Source: Labia minor
Taxonomy: Eukaryota > Arthropoda > Insecta > Dermaptera > Spongiphoridae
DNA length: 64,000 nt
Reading direction: 5' to 3'
Assembly: GCA_963082975.1 (NCBI GenBank)
Contig: OY720350.1
Location: 2,627,001 to 2,691,000 of the forward strand
Shown here: positions 1-14,190 of the stretch, one piece after another
How the letters are laid out: every line of letters begins with the position of its first letter
Numbering within the stretch: position 1 is the stretch's first letter
Program-made: the position numbers and the translations under genes
Notes under the pieces: model-generated
Told to the model about the DNA's origin: nothing
The model's database searches: none
Seen by the model: only the letters and a program-made list of their open reading frames with translations

Positions 1-1654
1 TAATTGTTCCTAAGCAACTAAAAAATGGATGATATATAAATATATATATATTTTTTTTAAATATAATTGTGATAATTTTTAATAAATTAAAATAAAAGTA
101 CATAAATGAAATAATTTTATTATTATAAAAGAATGAATCTTTTTCATTTTTCTTTTGTAAAAAATTCAATTTAGTTTGTTATTTGTATTATGAAATATCA
201 TATTCATTCATAAACATGATTATAAATTAAAGAATTTTATAATGTTTATGTTTACAGTTGGATACGAAATGTGTATGTGTGTTGAGAAAAGAAAGAGGGG
301 CAAATAACGGGTTGTTTGGTCTCTTACAGGTTGCATGCCTCAAGGAAGCAGATTCAAGGACATACAACACCCTTCACCCTTTCCTTTCTCCTCTTATCCC
401 CCCCCCCCTTATCATTCGTCCTCCTTACTAAAAATCTACTACAATTACAGGTCTTATACTTTACACGTCCTTTCACTCGTTGACCAAACACACACACACA
501 CACACAAAGGAATGTCAACGTTGTGTGTGGATTAATTTATACTGTTCAAAAGAAAAGGTGAAATTTGAATTTTCGCGGGCTGTGTTAGTGAAAAAGTTAG
601 TCACGTTTTTTGTGTTTTTCGATTTTTTATCAAAAAAAAAAAATGAATCAAAGAATCTGTATTCAATTTTGCATTAAAAATGGAATAAAGTGCTCCAATG
701 CACTTAAAATGTTGACTATGGTATTCGGCGACATACAATTAATTCTTTGATTATTTATTACAATTATTAAATGTTACATCATTGCATCAATCTGATTAAA
801 ATGAATGGAACTTGGAGTCCTCAATAATAATAAATAATATTAATTAATAAATATTAAATAATATTTTAGTGTGAAAAAATATTAAAAATTATAAAATTAT
901 CTAAAAATTAATTAATAAAAAAAACAATGAATAAATAAATTTAAATTAGTAATTTAATAAAAAATAAACACGAAAATAAATAAAAAAAACAACATAAAAT
1001 TAACTAATAAAAATTTAGAAGAATTAACAAAAAATTAAACGACAAAACAGATTAAAAAATTTCAAATATTTTAAAGGAACATAAATAAAAAAAAATATCT
1101 TAAAAATTATGGAATTAGACATCCCTTAAATGTCCTAATGCTGCTGAATTTAACGCACTTTGCCGGTTTCAGTAAAGGTGCCTTGATCGTTTGCAAAAAT
1201 CTTCTAAACATTCTAATAACTATTCTTAAATATTAACTTATGATATATAACCTAATTATTTTTTTATTTTTCTCTTTAATTTTCCTTTTTAAAAAGCAAT
1301 GCAATTCAATTGTTTTCTTGAATTTGTCAACAGAATTCATCCGTTCACGGTCACATGGCTAATTAACTTTGATTACGTATAAAATATTATAATAAAAACA
1401 TTATTCCTAATCTATTTAATTATTAATTACACTTCTTTTGGTAGTTATATAATAATAAATAACATTGGCTCACAGATTGATTACTCATTTTCATTTTATT
1501 TTTCTAAAATAAGTAAATAAATTAGAAACGTACATATCTTCAATGTACAACTAATAATGTCTTTTTTTGTGATATATTTTTATTAAATAAACCAAACAAA
1601 ATACTTTAACTAAAAAAAAAAAAAAAAAAAAAATATAATTACTTATTTGTTAAT
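1..1654. other. AT-rich noncoding stretch
   Basis: No gene is supported here. The stretch is very AT-rich, with a short CA run at about 488-507, a C run near 400 and a poly-A tract at about 1612-1633. Short open frames are low-complexity and have neither protein-like composition nor splice context. Confidence 0.6.
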
Positions 1655-2020
1655 AGGGTAAAGCATACAGTCGTTGGCCCCCTTAAGCAACTCCTAGCAG
1701 TCTTTAATGCATATCTGGGCAAATTACGGAACAATCTGTGTCAAATTAGGTTTGCAGAATATACATAGATCATAGATACTATGTGCATTTTGATGAATAA
1801 AAAAAAAAATCATTTTTTTCATGACATTTTCAATAAACACTTTTTAAAAAAAAATCCTAAAAAATATAGTTATTGGCCTAGGTCCCTAGGTATTCTATAG
1901 TGATTATACAATCCTACAACAAAAGATTACATAACGATAGTTAATAGCGCAATTTTTAAAATAAAAATCTCTTCTTATTTGTGTTTTAGTGATAGGGGGC
2001 CAACGACTATATACTTTACC
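1655..2020. mobile_element. MITE with about 28-bp imperfect terminal inverted repeats
   Basis: The left end reads GGGTAAAGCATACAGTCGTT followed by GGCCCCCTT; the right end, read in reverse complement, is AAGGTAAAGTATATAGTCGTT followed by GGCCCCCTA. These are inverted repeats with only a few differences, enclosing about 310 bp of AT-rich sequence without coding potential. That is the shape of a non-autonomous DNA transposon. The superfamily is not recognised and the target-site duplication is unclear because the flanks are simple AT repeats. Similar but more diverged ends occur at 18574 and 19640. Confidence 0.65.
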
Positions 2021-3475
2021 TTATATATATATATATATATATATTTATATTAATTGAATTATTATTTTTATATACTTATATAAATATAAGTATATTTGTT
2101 CAATATAAAAGAATAGAATGAAACGTAGTCGGATGTTAGAACAATTATTTAGAGCAAATTTCGAAAGCGGAAAGAGGATACAGCCAACAGAGAAACAAAG
2201 AAAAGCCAATCAGTTAAATAAAATCTATAAAAAGTGTATAGATATGTAAATTAAATATATATTCATTGATTTAATTATACTAATTATGTAAAATTATTAT
2301 TATTATTATTAATTGAAAAAAAAAAATTATTTTTTTCAATTATTTATTATAACTAATCTAATAATTTAATAGGTAATACACATACATAAATTAAAATACT
2401 ACTATTTCTAATAATATAATAATAATAATAATAAATATAAAGAAAATATAAAGAAATAGTTTTAATAGTTTAATTTTTGTTTTATCTATAATATTTAATT
2501 TAATAAGATTTAAATTCTCTTTATCCAGAATATCTCTGTGACGCAATTATACTCGATGTTTCCCAATTGGTTTCCCTATAAACGATTTTTTTTTTTGTAT
2601 GAAATATCTCAATTATTTTTTCTGCAGGATTATACCTGTGTGATTTTATATTTCGATTCAATAATATTTTTTTATAAAAAAATTCAATTTCCAAATAATT
2701 ATTGGAATCTCTTTTGGCCTATTAAGTTTATTAAGTTAAGCATATTACTTGGTCATATTTTAATTTTATTAATATAGATATTATTCTTTTTGGCTTATTA
2801 CAATGTTACAATATGTGGGAGTATTTGTGTTAATATTATCAATAAATTTATGAGAAAAAGAAAATTTATTTTTTTTTTTGCCGGCGTTTGTAAGTCAATG
2901 TGTTTGTTTGGGTGTCAACTTGAATGGAATAGAAACGGCTAGAAACTGGCCCGGTGACCTCATACGACCCTATGCCCCCCCCCTCCCTCCACACTTACTC
3001 TTTCTCTCTCTCTCTCTCTCGTCTCGTCTCTTCCTCTCTTAATCTATTCATTGGATCATAAGATATTAAGGATGAACTAACTCTTCCATCTCCTTCTTCT
3101 TCTTCTCTTCTCCTTTCTCACCTACGACATTATTAGTGTTTAATTCAAAAGTCAAGAAATCAATGATATTTAGAAATATGCGTTCATGCTGAGGAAGATA
3201 GAGAGAGCCTCACACCTGAATGGAGCCCCACTGTCTGTCTTTCTCTCTTTCCTATACAGTCAAGGTCGTTTTTTTTGATTTGAAAATGTCTATCCAATTG
3301 TATTCACTACACTTGATATTGATATTTAGAAATAAAAAGGTTTTTGATCTCATAAGTATATTTATATTAGTATATTTACACATAAAATATTGTTTTTTAT
3401 TTCAAATATAACATAGGTATACCAACTAGAGAAATATTTTCAATTGTATACGATATATGTATTATTTATTCTTAT
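2021..3475. other. AT-rich noncoding stretch
   Basis: The stretch opens with an AT dinucleotide run. A pyrimidine-rich part lies near 2975-3120, including a CT run at about 3000-3020. A less AT-rich patch at 2880-2990 shows no coding frame. No gene is supported. Confidence 0.5.
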
Positions 3476-3930
3476 GGTTCAAATTTGTCTTGAAGGTGGT
3501 AAAGGAAGAGCAAGATGCGGGAATTAACTGTCAGAAACGTTCGAAATTAGAAATGGGTTAAAACAAGAAGAAGCATTATCACCAATTTTATTTAATTTAG
3601 TACTGGAATACGTTATTAAGTACATCGAGGATATATAAAACGAAATACAATTAGGAAAAAAATTCAAGTATTAGGCTACGTAGACGATTTAAAAATAATA
3701 AAAGTTTTAATACTTAAGTTCTGTAATCACAAAGGATAATAATATTCTTAAAGAAGAATTTAAATCAAGGTTGCAATCGGGTAACGCCTGTTATCATTCA
3801 GTAAAGGGGCTTATCGCGTCAAAATGATTATCAATGGTGCTCAAAATTCAAATATATAAAATAATTTTATGATTGTGAGGCATGGTCTATGACCTTAAGG
3901 GACGAGACTAGATTTAGAGTTTTTGAGAAT
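3476..3930 (+). pseudogene. Decayed non-LTR retrotransposon reverse transcriptase fragment
   Basis: With stops and frameshifts, the plus strand reads a reverse-transcriptase core: [19 protein letters not shown] (family pattern GLKQGDALSPxLFN), then QVLGYVDDLKII with the catalytic YVDD (YADD-type) box, then [16 protein letters not shown]. Near 3880 comes RHGL followed by a decayed continuation of the C-terminal region. It is a dead fragment of a jockey/CR1-like LINE. The same family appears on the minus strand at 23083-23868, and the two share nearly identical short stretches, for example around CAAATTTGTCTTGAAGGTGG. Confidence 0.8.
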
Positions 3931-4087
3931 AGAAAAGATTAATTAAAAAAAAACTTGAAAAGACTTGATAATAGAAAATGATAAAATTGATTATTTATAT
4001 AATGTATACATTAATATAAACCTCTTATAAATTTATATATTTATTTCGTGTATGGCATTCGTTTGAATGGAACAAGCCGGAATATTT

Positions 4088-4735
4088 TCCAAATATGGGC
4101 GAAATATTATTTCGTGTGTTAATTAAACATTACCATTACCTGAAAGGTAAATCACATCAGGAAATTAAAGAGAATTTTAATTAATATTATGGAGACTCTG
4201 CGTCTTAAATTGGAACATTTTACCATAAATATAATTAAATATTCTAAATATTCTAGTCGCCATGTTTCGGCTACCACTCCAAAAATCATTGATAAGATCC
4301 ATGATATAAGGTGAGGGATGACAAAAGAATGAAGGTATGTAAGAATGCTAGTTTTGTGGGCATCTGGAATGAACGGATACAACATGAACAAAATGAACAT
4401 CAATCAACATTTGCGTATAAAAAAGTTATCCGCAAAATGAGTGCCACGATTGCTCACGATTCATCTCAAACAGAAAACGTGTGAGGTGTTGGTTTTGTTG
4501 ACGGTTTGCAGCTGTTTAAGCGAAATCAACAGTACTTTAAGCTTCCTATGTCGGAACTATCGATGGAACATAAATACTCCAAAGAAGTGGAGTTGGCAAG
4601 GTGGAATCTGTTCTGGGAAAAAGTTCGGTCGGGAAGATAATGACAACTCTCTTTTGGGATTCGCAAATAATATAATAAATAATCTTTATTATTTGGAAAA
4701 GCGTAAAACGATTACAGGTTGTTGTTTATGTTATT
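4088..4735 (+). pseudogene. Mariner transposase fossil
   Basis: Conserved mariner transposase blocks appear in order but in different frames. An N-terminal helix-turn-helix block reads RVLIKHYHYLKGKSHQEIKE and is followed by YYGDSAS. Next come TTPKIIDKIHDI and then VPRLLTIHLKQK, which matches the WVPRLLT-QKQ block. The blocks end with VGKIMTTLFWDSQ and YLEKRKTITG, which match the VFWD and DYLEKGKTITG blocks. Many stops and frameshifts make it inactive. Its 3' side abuts the MITE at 4785, so the last part of the transposase is missing. Confidence 0.8.
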
Positions 4736-4784
4736 GGATTGTATACAATACAAACCGAGTTGCAAGAAAAACGCCTTTTTTTTA

Positions 4785-5108
4785 CTAACTCGCCAGAGAA
4801 AATTTTCAATGTTGAGATTTTGATGTTTTTATACGTTTTGAAGGTCCCGGAATCATTTTCACTAAGGTTGAAAAAAAAGGACTGTGTGTGTGTGTGTATG
4901 TATGTAGACAAGATTACGCAAAAACGGTTTGAGCTAGAATAATGAAATTTGGTACATGGACATTATTCAAAATTCGTAGTTTTCTATCAACTTTTGAGAA
5001 ATGTATCTCAACCGGAAGAGGGTCATTACCTACAATGTTTTGATTTTTGTTCCTCTAAAGTGACCGTAATAATTAAGATATATGTTTGATAATTTTCTGG
5101 CGAGATAG
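4785..5108. mobile_element. MITE copy A, short form with CTATCTCGCCAG-type ends and TA target duplication
   Basis: The element begins CTAACTCGCCAG and ends CTGGCGAGATAG. TA lies immediately outside both ends, as expected for Tc1/mariner-type insertion. The body contains a TG run and the family core (GACAAGATTACGCAAAAACG, then AACCGGAAGAGGGTCATTACC). It lacks the roughly 250-bp second half present in the longer copies and has the most symmetric ends of the family. Confidence 0.8.
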
Positions 5109-5110
5109 TA

Positions 5111-6015
5111 AAAAAAACAAATTATTTATTTTATTTATTTAAATATTTCATATTATACTTAATATAGATAATAAATGAGAAAAATACTTTAAAAACGAAA
5201 AGTGTGAGAAACTGTTAAAATCAAATGAACAACAACAACAACAACAATAAAAGCTAATGATATTCTTCAAATGAACCATGAACAAACATCATTTGTTGAA
5301 TTTAAAACTTAATGGTAACAATGACTTGAGGAATGTTTTATACAAGTTTCGTGACTTATTTCATAGAATAATTCATATATTTGAAGGTGCAAATAAATTG
5401 ATGTGCATTTTTAAAAGTCAAATACGTATTTACTTGAATAAAAGTAAAAAACAAATACAAAAAAAAAAAAAAAAAAAAAAATGATGAAATTATTAGAATT
5501 CATTGAGATTATAATATAATATAATAAGTATATAATAATAAAAAAAAATTAATTCAAATTGTTAACATGAATAAATGAATGAAAAATTATTCATTATATA
5601 TACCATAAATTATTATGTGTATCGATTTATTAAATTTTTAATAAATTTAAATGTTTAACTGAAACCAATAGAATGAATGATGATGATTGGATGTTAGTGA
5701 AAATCCATTGAATAATTTTCAGGTGTCTTATTTTCCAAATTCTCAATAACTTTGGGAAAAAAGAGTGGCGCTGTTATCGGGCAATGGCAATAGCAATGCA
5801 TTGCCTTCTCAACCGGTTAATTGATTGCGTTTACTTTTTTTCCGTCACTATACATTATTTTAACATAGTATTGGTAGATTTTTAACATAAGTTGAATATT
5901 TTGATATACACCTACCCCTAGAACAAAGGTTATTCACTTCCCTCTTACTATTATTAGCTAATTTATATAAATACAAAATATATTATTTCCTTGAATGAAC
6001 TAGCAAAATTTATTA

Positions 6016-6046
<31 letters not shown>

Positions 6047-6178
6047 TCTTCTTCAGAATAAATAAAAGTCATGATGGACAAATTATTATATGGATTATTA
6101 AAGAAACAGCCACATTCTTCTTTATATTCATATTCCATCTTCATATACAAATATTTTGTTTTAATTAATAGGATTTTT
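5111..6178. other. AT-rich noncoding stretch
   Basis: No gene is supported. The stretch contains a poly-A tract near 5460-5481, an ATT triplet run near 6018-6045 and a less AT-rich patch at 5755-5850 without a convincing frame. Confidence 0.5.
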
Positions 6179-6874
6179 ACGATAACGAAAATTTTCGATG
6201 TCGAGATTTTGATGTTTTTTATGAGTATGTATGCAGGCAAGATTACGCAAAAACGTTGTGTGTAGAATAATGAAATTTGGTATACGGGAATTATTCAAGA
6301 TTCGTAGATTTCTATCAATTTTTGAGAAATGTAGCTCAACCGGAAGAGGGTCATTACCTACAATGTTTTGATTTTTTTTCCTTTTGACTTTGTGCCCAAA
6401 TCCCCCCATGTGAGTGTATGTATGTAGACAAGATTACGCAAAAACAGTTTGAGAGAATCATGAAATTTGGTATACAGGAATTATTCAAAATTCATAGTTT
6501 TCTATCAATTTTTGAGAAATGTAGCTCATTCGGAAGAGGGTCATTACCTACAACGTTTTGATTTTTTTTCCTCTAAAGTGACCATAAAAATAAAGATATA
6601 GTTTTGATAGTTTTTCACATGATTAAAAATTGTATAAAACTGCCATATATAGAATTTCAGCTTGATTGAATCGCTGAAAGTACCGGAATTAATTTTTTAA
6701 CACTGCAAATCACGCGCCAACACGTGACGCAGTGCCATCAACAAAGAGTCAAACATGCGCTGATTTAATAAATTTATTAATTTTAATTTATAATTAATTA
6801 AATTTAATTTAAATATAATATATGTTAAGTAATCCAATTCAAATTTGCGAGATAGTCGAGTGGAGACACTCCAG
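6179..6874. mobile_element. MITE copy B with internal duplication, left end truncated
   Basis: A long-form copy of the 4785 family. The right end is intact (GCGAGATAG, then TCGAGTGGAGACACTCCAG), while the left end starts inside the element and lacks CTATCTCGCCAG. The core (ACAAGATTACGCAAAAAC to GGTCATTACCTACAA) occurs twice in tandem, about 6238-6372 and 6428-6560, indicating an internal duplication or recombination between two copies. Confidence 0.75.
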
Positions 6875-8210
6875 CTTTTTTTTTTTTTTTTAAGAAATCA
6901 TAGGTTATATTTACATATACATATATATATATATATACATATATATATTATTTATACTAAATTAAATATTTATTAATAGTTTATCAATGTCGCTTTCTAT
7001 ATTTGAATAATTCTAATAATAATAATCTGAATAAGTAAGGTAAAAGTTTTCCAGAATGACATCTAAATGTTGAGAAAGTGCAAATACGTGAATAATAATA
7101 ATAATAATAATTTGTGTTCATCAATTTATTTTAATTAATTTTTCATTGTATTTCTTTCTTGTTTCTATAAATTTCCAATAAATTAATTGATTTTTAAAAA
7201 GTTGATAAAAGTTGACTGTTTGTTTTATTATTAAGTAAAAAATGAAAAATAGGATTATCAATGTAAAATAAATTCTTTAAATTTAAATAAAAAGGTAATT
7301 TTTGTAAAATAAAATTATTATTCCACCGTGTTTTTATTTTTATTTTTATTAAGTTGCAATTATTTGAGTTGAATTAATTCACAGATTTAAAAACATGATA
7401 AAAACAATTGGTTGATATGACATCAGTTGTATTTTAATTTTTAAAAATATTGACAATTTATAATTTATTAAATATTAATTAATTAATTACTAATAAAAAC
7501 CTTATTTAACAAAATTATATTCACGATAAAAATATTGTAACAATTTCAAAATAAATACATAAATAAAAATTTAGTATAATTTTATTATTCTTATAGATTT
7601 TGATTTTTTTTTTTTTTTTGGAATATTAAAATATATACTTTCATAATTCTAGTAATTATAATATATCCTATATTATTATGTTTTTAGACCAATACATTTA
7701 AAAATAAATATTAATAAATATAAATATTTTTGATATAAACAGGTTAATATGATTTTGAATAAATATTTATTTATTGAAATGATGACGTCATTGAAAATAA
7801 GACCACGCCCCATCCTAAGTATTTCACATTCTTTCACATATTTCCTCCCTCCCTCTAACCATTCTTCTATTTGCCGACAGTTTATTATACTAATGACTCT
7901 AACGTTAACCAAAGATAATCATCTGATTAAATATATATTTTAATAATCATTCTATATTGTATGTAATATGTTCGTTCATATATTTATATAAATAACCCTC
8001 TTTTTGAAAAACTAACACCTATATACTCGTATCATCTAATTTTTATTTTTCTCTTCAAAATTTGAAAAAGCATACATATATGGTAATATAATTAATAAAA
8101 AATGTAATAAATAAAAATTTTATTTTAATTTACAATAAATTAATAAAAGACGATACTTAAAATGAAATTTTTCAGGGAAATTATTTTATACAAGAGGATA
8201 TTCAAACACA

Positions 8211-8242
<32 letters not shown>

Positions 8243-8905
8243 CAAAATAAAACTAAAAACAATTCGAAAGATCCGATAGATTATAATAATACTAATATAA
8301 ATAATAATTGTTTTAAAATTTTTCCCAGTAAAAATTGATAAAAATAAAATAAAAGTAAATAAAAATAATAAATAATAAGAAAAATAAATACATAAATAAA
8401 AATTATGAATATTCTTATAAATTTACTTCAATTTTATTATTAAAATCTTATAAATTAGTTAAACTTAATGTTAAATTAGCATAATAAAAAAAATATCTAA
8501 TAAGCAAATACAAAAAAAATAAAAGTTATCTTAGTTCAGCAGAAAAAGTAGTATAACACATTACAATAATATAATCTTTATTTTCCGATATGAAAATATT
8601 CCTTTAGTAAAAAAAAATAAAACACAAAAAAAAAAACAACAAAAAACAAATAGATATCATTTTACTTTTAGATCGTTTGCAATTCTCATATATCAAGTAA
8701 ACTAATTACTTAAGATAATTCAAATATTATAAGTAACATTTACATAAATCATAAAATAAAATTCAAATAGATCAATTTTTTTCCAAAATATTGCTCTAAA
8801 ATTACTAATTTTCAATTTTGCTAACAATAAGATATTTATGGGGAAAATGAATGAAATTTAAATTTCAAAATATACTTTTAATTGTTTATTAAATTTTATT
8901 TAGAA

Positions 8906-8946
<41 letters not shown>

Positions 8947-9604
8947 TCAAGTTTAAATTCAAGTAAAAATCATTTTATGTGTCTCTATCTATGTTCAACT
9001 TGTTAGTTACCATAACGTATTAATAAACGAATAAAATTTTATGAAAATAAATTATTATATTAATTTGCATTATAATATTTAAGTAAATAAAAATTGAAAA
9101 AAAAAAAATAATAATTTAAGTATTACAATAAGGTATTGTATAGGTATTTAAATTTTATCAAATTTTCTAAAATATTTAATGTAAATATTTTAGATAAAAT
9201 TATTTATTATTTTTTTTTTAATAAATACCTAAATACCGACAAGCATATTTAATAATATAATAGATTTATTATTATAAGTATTTAATTTTTATTTTAACCG
9301 GAACCGGATATTTGCAAAATGATAAAAATAAATTCTATACAAATATCATAAAAAATTTAGGTAATATTTATAAATATACATTATATACGGATTAAATATA
9401 AAAATGATTTCATACTTTAAATTTAATAAAATTCAGAAAAATCAAAGAAACCAAGCATTAAAGTCTCTTGAAAGAGAATTGCCTGAAAATGTATTTTTAA
9501 TAATGAAATACATATTATTATAATTGTATTTGTATATCAATATACAAACTAAACATTTAAATTAGATTATGACACAAAGATTAAAACACTTCTTTTATTA
9601 TTCT

Positions 9605-9640
<36 letters not shown>

Positions 9641-11100
9641 TTAATCCTTTCGTTAAGTTATATATTTTTTTATATATTAGTTATCATTTTAATTTTATGA
9701 TAATTTTAATAATAATAATAATAATAATATAATAACAGACATTGGAGAATTCGTGATATGCTTTCTCTTTAATAAATTATTATTCATTATAACTCATAAT
9801 AAATTCAAATTATAAAAAAAGTATATTTATATTTTTATGTTAATAATTAATAAATTATTCAAGATTTGTATTTTTTTTTTTAGATTATTTATATATTAAT
9901 ATATTTATATAAAATGGTTTAAAATGAAATATTAATATTTTGTTGCCTGGAATCTGGAATAAAAACAGTCTTATTCCAAAACAAGTCTTGGTATGTATAC
10001 ATTCTTTCTTTCTTTCTTTCTCTCTCTCTCTCTCTCTGTCAGTTTGTATGTGTATGTGACCTCGAAGAGAGCAAATATTTTTCCCCTCTCTTTTTTTTTT
10101 TTTTCTTTCATTGGCATCTTGTCATTCTAGAATATATATATATATATATAGATAGATAGATAAGTGTTTTAATTACAATAAAAATCCGTATTAGTTTCCT
10201 AAGATGACCCGATACCCAACACACCTCAAATCCTTGATAAAACGAATTATTTACATATAAAATTATAATATTAATATTAATATATCTCTTATCCTCTTTC
10301 TCTTTTTCGATTTTTTAAATTGTTCTTTTAAAATCTTTTAATTATTTAGCATACTTTGTTTAAAAAGGGACCAACTAGAAAATCATTATTTTAAGCTAGT
10401 TACCAAAAAAAAAAAAAAAAAATGTTATTATGTAGATTAAAGAATATAGAAATGAGAATTTACATACAATTTATGTGATTAATAATTTTTAGTTTATTTT
10501 GCTCACAAAAATTATAATATCTAAATTATATATGTTATGTATGGGTAATTTTTCTTTAAAAATTCCAAGAATGTATAAGTTTGCCCAGTTTGTATATTTT
10601 AATTGATGACCTCTTTTTTGGAACTCTGTTATAACGGATGGTATATACTCTCTCTCTCTCTCTCTCTCTCTCCTTCTTTAATATATATATATATATATAT
10701 AGTATTTTGATATGTAAAACTAACTAACAATTTTTGACACACGTCAAAACATAAAACTCGACAATTCTTAAAGTATTATGAAATTAAAATCACATAAAAT
10801 GTTTTTATAAATTAAATTTTTATTATGTATTTAATGTGTGGCGTGTTGTTTTCTCACTCAGTGGAGTCACTCCAATGTTCAAATGTGTGTTCCAATTTTA
10901 ATTGATTAATCATCGTCTTAGATGAATGAATGTCGTATACTCGTATGTACTTGTGAATAAAAGTACTCACCGTCTAATTTGTATTGATGATAGTAACTTG
11001 TGGCGTACGAATCCAACATGGTGTTTCAATAAATAAATTAATCAATCGAATTAATGAATTAATGAATTAATTGCTTTCAAAGATTGTGGCACACGGCACA
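6875..11100. other. Long AT-rich stretch with microsatellites
   Basis: No gene is supported in this 4.2-kb stretch. Visible structure: AT runs (about 8216-8242 and 10681-10701), AAT triplets (about 8911-8943), CT runs (about 9605-9638, 10019-10037 and 10649-10672), and an isolated palindrome ATGACGTCAT at 7782-7791, a CREB/ATF-type core that may be coincidental. Confidence 0.5.
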
Positions 11101-11275
11101 CGGCACTAATATCTTACAAAACAACAACAACAACATGGCCTCGACAAGCGGCACCTACGAATTCCAAACAACGAATGAAAGCGGAGACCCTCCCTTTGCT
11201 CTCTTCGGGTAAAACGGGCGGGCGGGCGGGCAGGCAGGCAGCCAGGCAAACAGCCAGGCAGGTTTCTCTCCTCTT
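11101..11275. other. GC- and CpG-richer island in AT-rich DNA
   Basis: This patch stands out sharply from its surroundings by GC and CpG content. It ends in a GGGC/AGGC tandem tract (about 11215-11262). Such islands in AT-rich insect DNA often mark exons or promoters. It contains the candidate first exon at 11135 and could equally be a regulatory element or a 5' untranslated exon. Confidence 0.4.
11135..11208 (+). CDS. Possible first coding exon of an unidentified gene
   Basis: An ATG in good context (AACAACAACATGGCC) opens a frame starting MASTSGTYEFQTTNESGDPP and ending ALFG just before a stop. A GT splice donor (CGG|GTAAAA) lies right before that stop, giving a 74-nt exon of phase 2. The composition is protein-like and free of repeats, unlike neighbouring open frames. 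I do not recognise the protein and found no convincing downstream exon in the next 9 kb. It may be a real initial exon of a long-intron gene, or chance. Confidence 0.22.
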
Positions 11276-14159
11276 TTACTACTACAACCATCATCATTTA
11301 ACATATACACAGAAGAAGAAGAAGAAGAAGAAGAAGAAGACACGAAAGAGGTATGCACACATACACACAGGCATACATAAAGAGAGAGAGAGAGATGATC
11401 CATAAATGAAGCGCACTCTACTTGAAATCATTCCATATCAAAGAAAACACACACACACACACACACACACAAAATAATCTTTATCACATTCATAAATGAT
11501 TTTATAGATTGTATTCTTTACTCCTTCTTTTCTTTTCTTCATTCAACCCTACCACTACTACTTACCTTACTTATTATTATTGTCCACACATATATATATA
11601 TTTATAGATATAGATATACCAAATACATACTGTATATAATTTAATTTTCTATTTATTTATTTATTTATTTATTAATCACTTTATATTAATAGGAGTGAAA
11701 TTGATAATTATTATTTCAACGAAGATTAAATTCAACTGGTATTTTACTCATAAAATTTACAATATGTATAACAATAATAAATCAATAATTTTGAGAACAT
11801 TATAAATATAATAAGTAGAAAAAAAAAAATTAATAATTTATTATTAATGAGTTTAATAGTATAATATAGTAGTAGGTATAATATAGAATATAGAATAGGT
11901 ACCGATGTAACTAAATGAAAGTGAAAAAAAAAAAATTCAATCTATTGAAATATATATATATATTTATTTATTTATAGATAAACTTATATATGGTTCATTT
12001 TCAATATGTACTTAGGTATTTACAATTCACAAAAACATGTAATAATAAAATTATAAGATCAAACAAAATTGTTAACCATTTACTATTGGAAAATAACTAA
12101 TTTTTCTCTTTTTTTTTTCTATAGTATTTAAGTAACCTCTGAAATGTTAATCTCATCAATTAAACTTATTTAATACTCTAACATTGAAAATTAAGGAGAT
12201 TTATGTGTACAAATATAATAATAAACAACAACCTCTTTACTAGTCTAGTCTTTATCATTAACTCGTATAATCGATTTTCTACTGTATTTGAAATATATAT
12301 AATATATATATAAAAAAAATTTAATTTATATATTATATAGGTGTATGTAAATTTTTTTTTTATATTTTTCTATAAATCTCATTTATGTTATCTATTAGAA
12401 AGATAGAAAAGTATCTTAGTATCTCATTTTATTTTATTTATTTGATGAATGTATTTCTTTGAAACTTGAAAAAAAAAATAATGTTTATCTAAGAGCAAAA
12501 TTCCATGTCGGTTAATATTAGGAAAAATGAAAGAAAAAAAAATACATTGAAAAAGTGGATGACATCATCGTAACATGACGTCAGTAATGATGAATTCATA
12601 CTCTCCATATCGGCTTCCGTAAGGATTTCTGCACAAAACAAGTAACAAGTTTAAATAGAGATTTTATTTACTTATAGAATATAAATCATATATATATATA
12701 TATACAAATAATTATATTCAAATTATTAAATTTTTAATAACCACTAAACCTTTCCCAACAACAACTACAATGTTGAAAAAAATAACAATATCACTACAGA
12801 AATACTTATAAATTTATTACAACTAGCCTATATATTATATATGCCTCTCTTCGGACCCACATGATCTTCAAGATTGACTTAAAATTTCCAAATATTATGA
12901 AAGAAAATCTAAAAAAAAAAAAAAAAGATTTCTTTCTAATATTTTCATATGTAATTAAAATTTTATTTTTAATAAGTTTTTATTGTAAAAGCACATTCAT
13001 TGATACATAAAAATATTTTAAGTTATTATTCAAATCGAAAATATTTAGAGTACAACAACCATAATCCTCTAGCAACCGTTCTTATTCATTCAATTTTTTT
13101 ATTCTATTCACTCTAGATATATGATATCTGTGTGTGTGATTTTATATAATATTAATTATTCTTTCAACCACCTCATCAACTGAGATTATTTTTCCAATTG
13201 ATATTTTCCTATGTGAATAAATAACTTTTACTTCCATTCAAGTCTAAATGACCAAGTCTCAAAAAAAAACACACCACGAATTTATAATTAGTGTTTGTTA
13301 TTTCATTTTATAAAAAATAAAATTAAAATACATATTTATATATCGATAATATGGCACTAGTGAAATTGAAAATGTAAAACAATAAAATAATTATTATTAT
13401 ATAATTATTCGGATTAACAGTTATTTATTTATTTATTATATATTTTGATTAAATTTATAAAATTTTATTATAAATAAATATTTAATACTTTTAAATTCGT
13501 ATTTAAATATTTTTATATTATATGCATTTATATAACTATGTTGATGTAAATGAATGGAAAATTCTATATATCTAATGTACATATATTATTACTATAAATA
13601 TAAATAAGAAATTTTATAAAACAACATTTTCTCGTAGACTAAATGTTTATATATAAAACCTTTTATTCCAGTAAATATTAATAAGTTAATGGGTTTTTAT
13701 AATAAATAATAATAATAATAATAATATTAATAATATCACGACTCACGACATACTTGATACCTCCGATAAAAAAAAAATATTAACTTTATTGGTTATTTAA
13801 ATTTTATTGATTGTGATTATAATTCGTTTATATTTCTTCCCTTCCATCACGTCTCTATCAACCTCAATCAGCCTTCCGGAACATCAAAATTTTGCAAAGC
13901 AGTTCTGGCACTGGCGTACACACTGTACTACAAGATTAGATAGAAAAGTTAGATATAATCTATATTGAAGAAATATTCAATATACTATGTTAATTCAATA
14001 ATATGAAAATATTTATTAAAAAAAAAAAGAAAAAGAAAAAGTAAAAAGAGGGTGCGAGAGACTTTTGCAGCTGAAAGGAAACAGACATCCCCCTCCCCCC
14101 CGCTTCTTTCTCTAAATATTGAGTTATACCTACACACGTGTTTGCCAGCCGTTTGAGGA

Positions 14160-14190
<31 letters not shown>

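Noticed and set aside
4441-4788. 115-codon plus-strand ORF as an intact gene
   Set aside because: It is one frame of a frameshifted mariner transposase; conserved blocks jump between frames.
7782-7791. Functional CREB/ATF site as a stand-alone feature
   Set aside because: An isolated 8-10 bp palindrome in a gene-free AT-rich stretch is expected by chance; only the paired sites in the MITE family were kept as a finding.
11155-11405. Overlapping open frames through the GGGC and GAA repeats
   Set aside because: They are translations of simple repeats in several frames; only the 11135 ATG frame is repeat-free.
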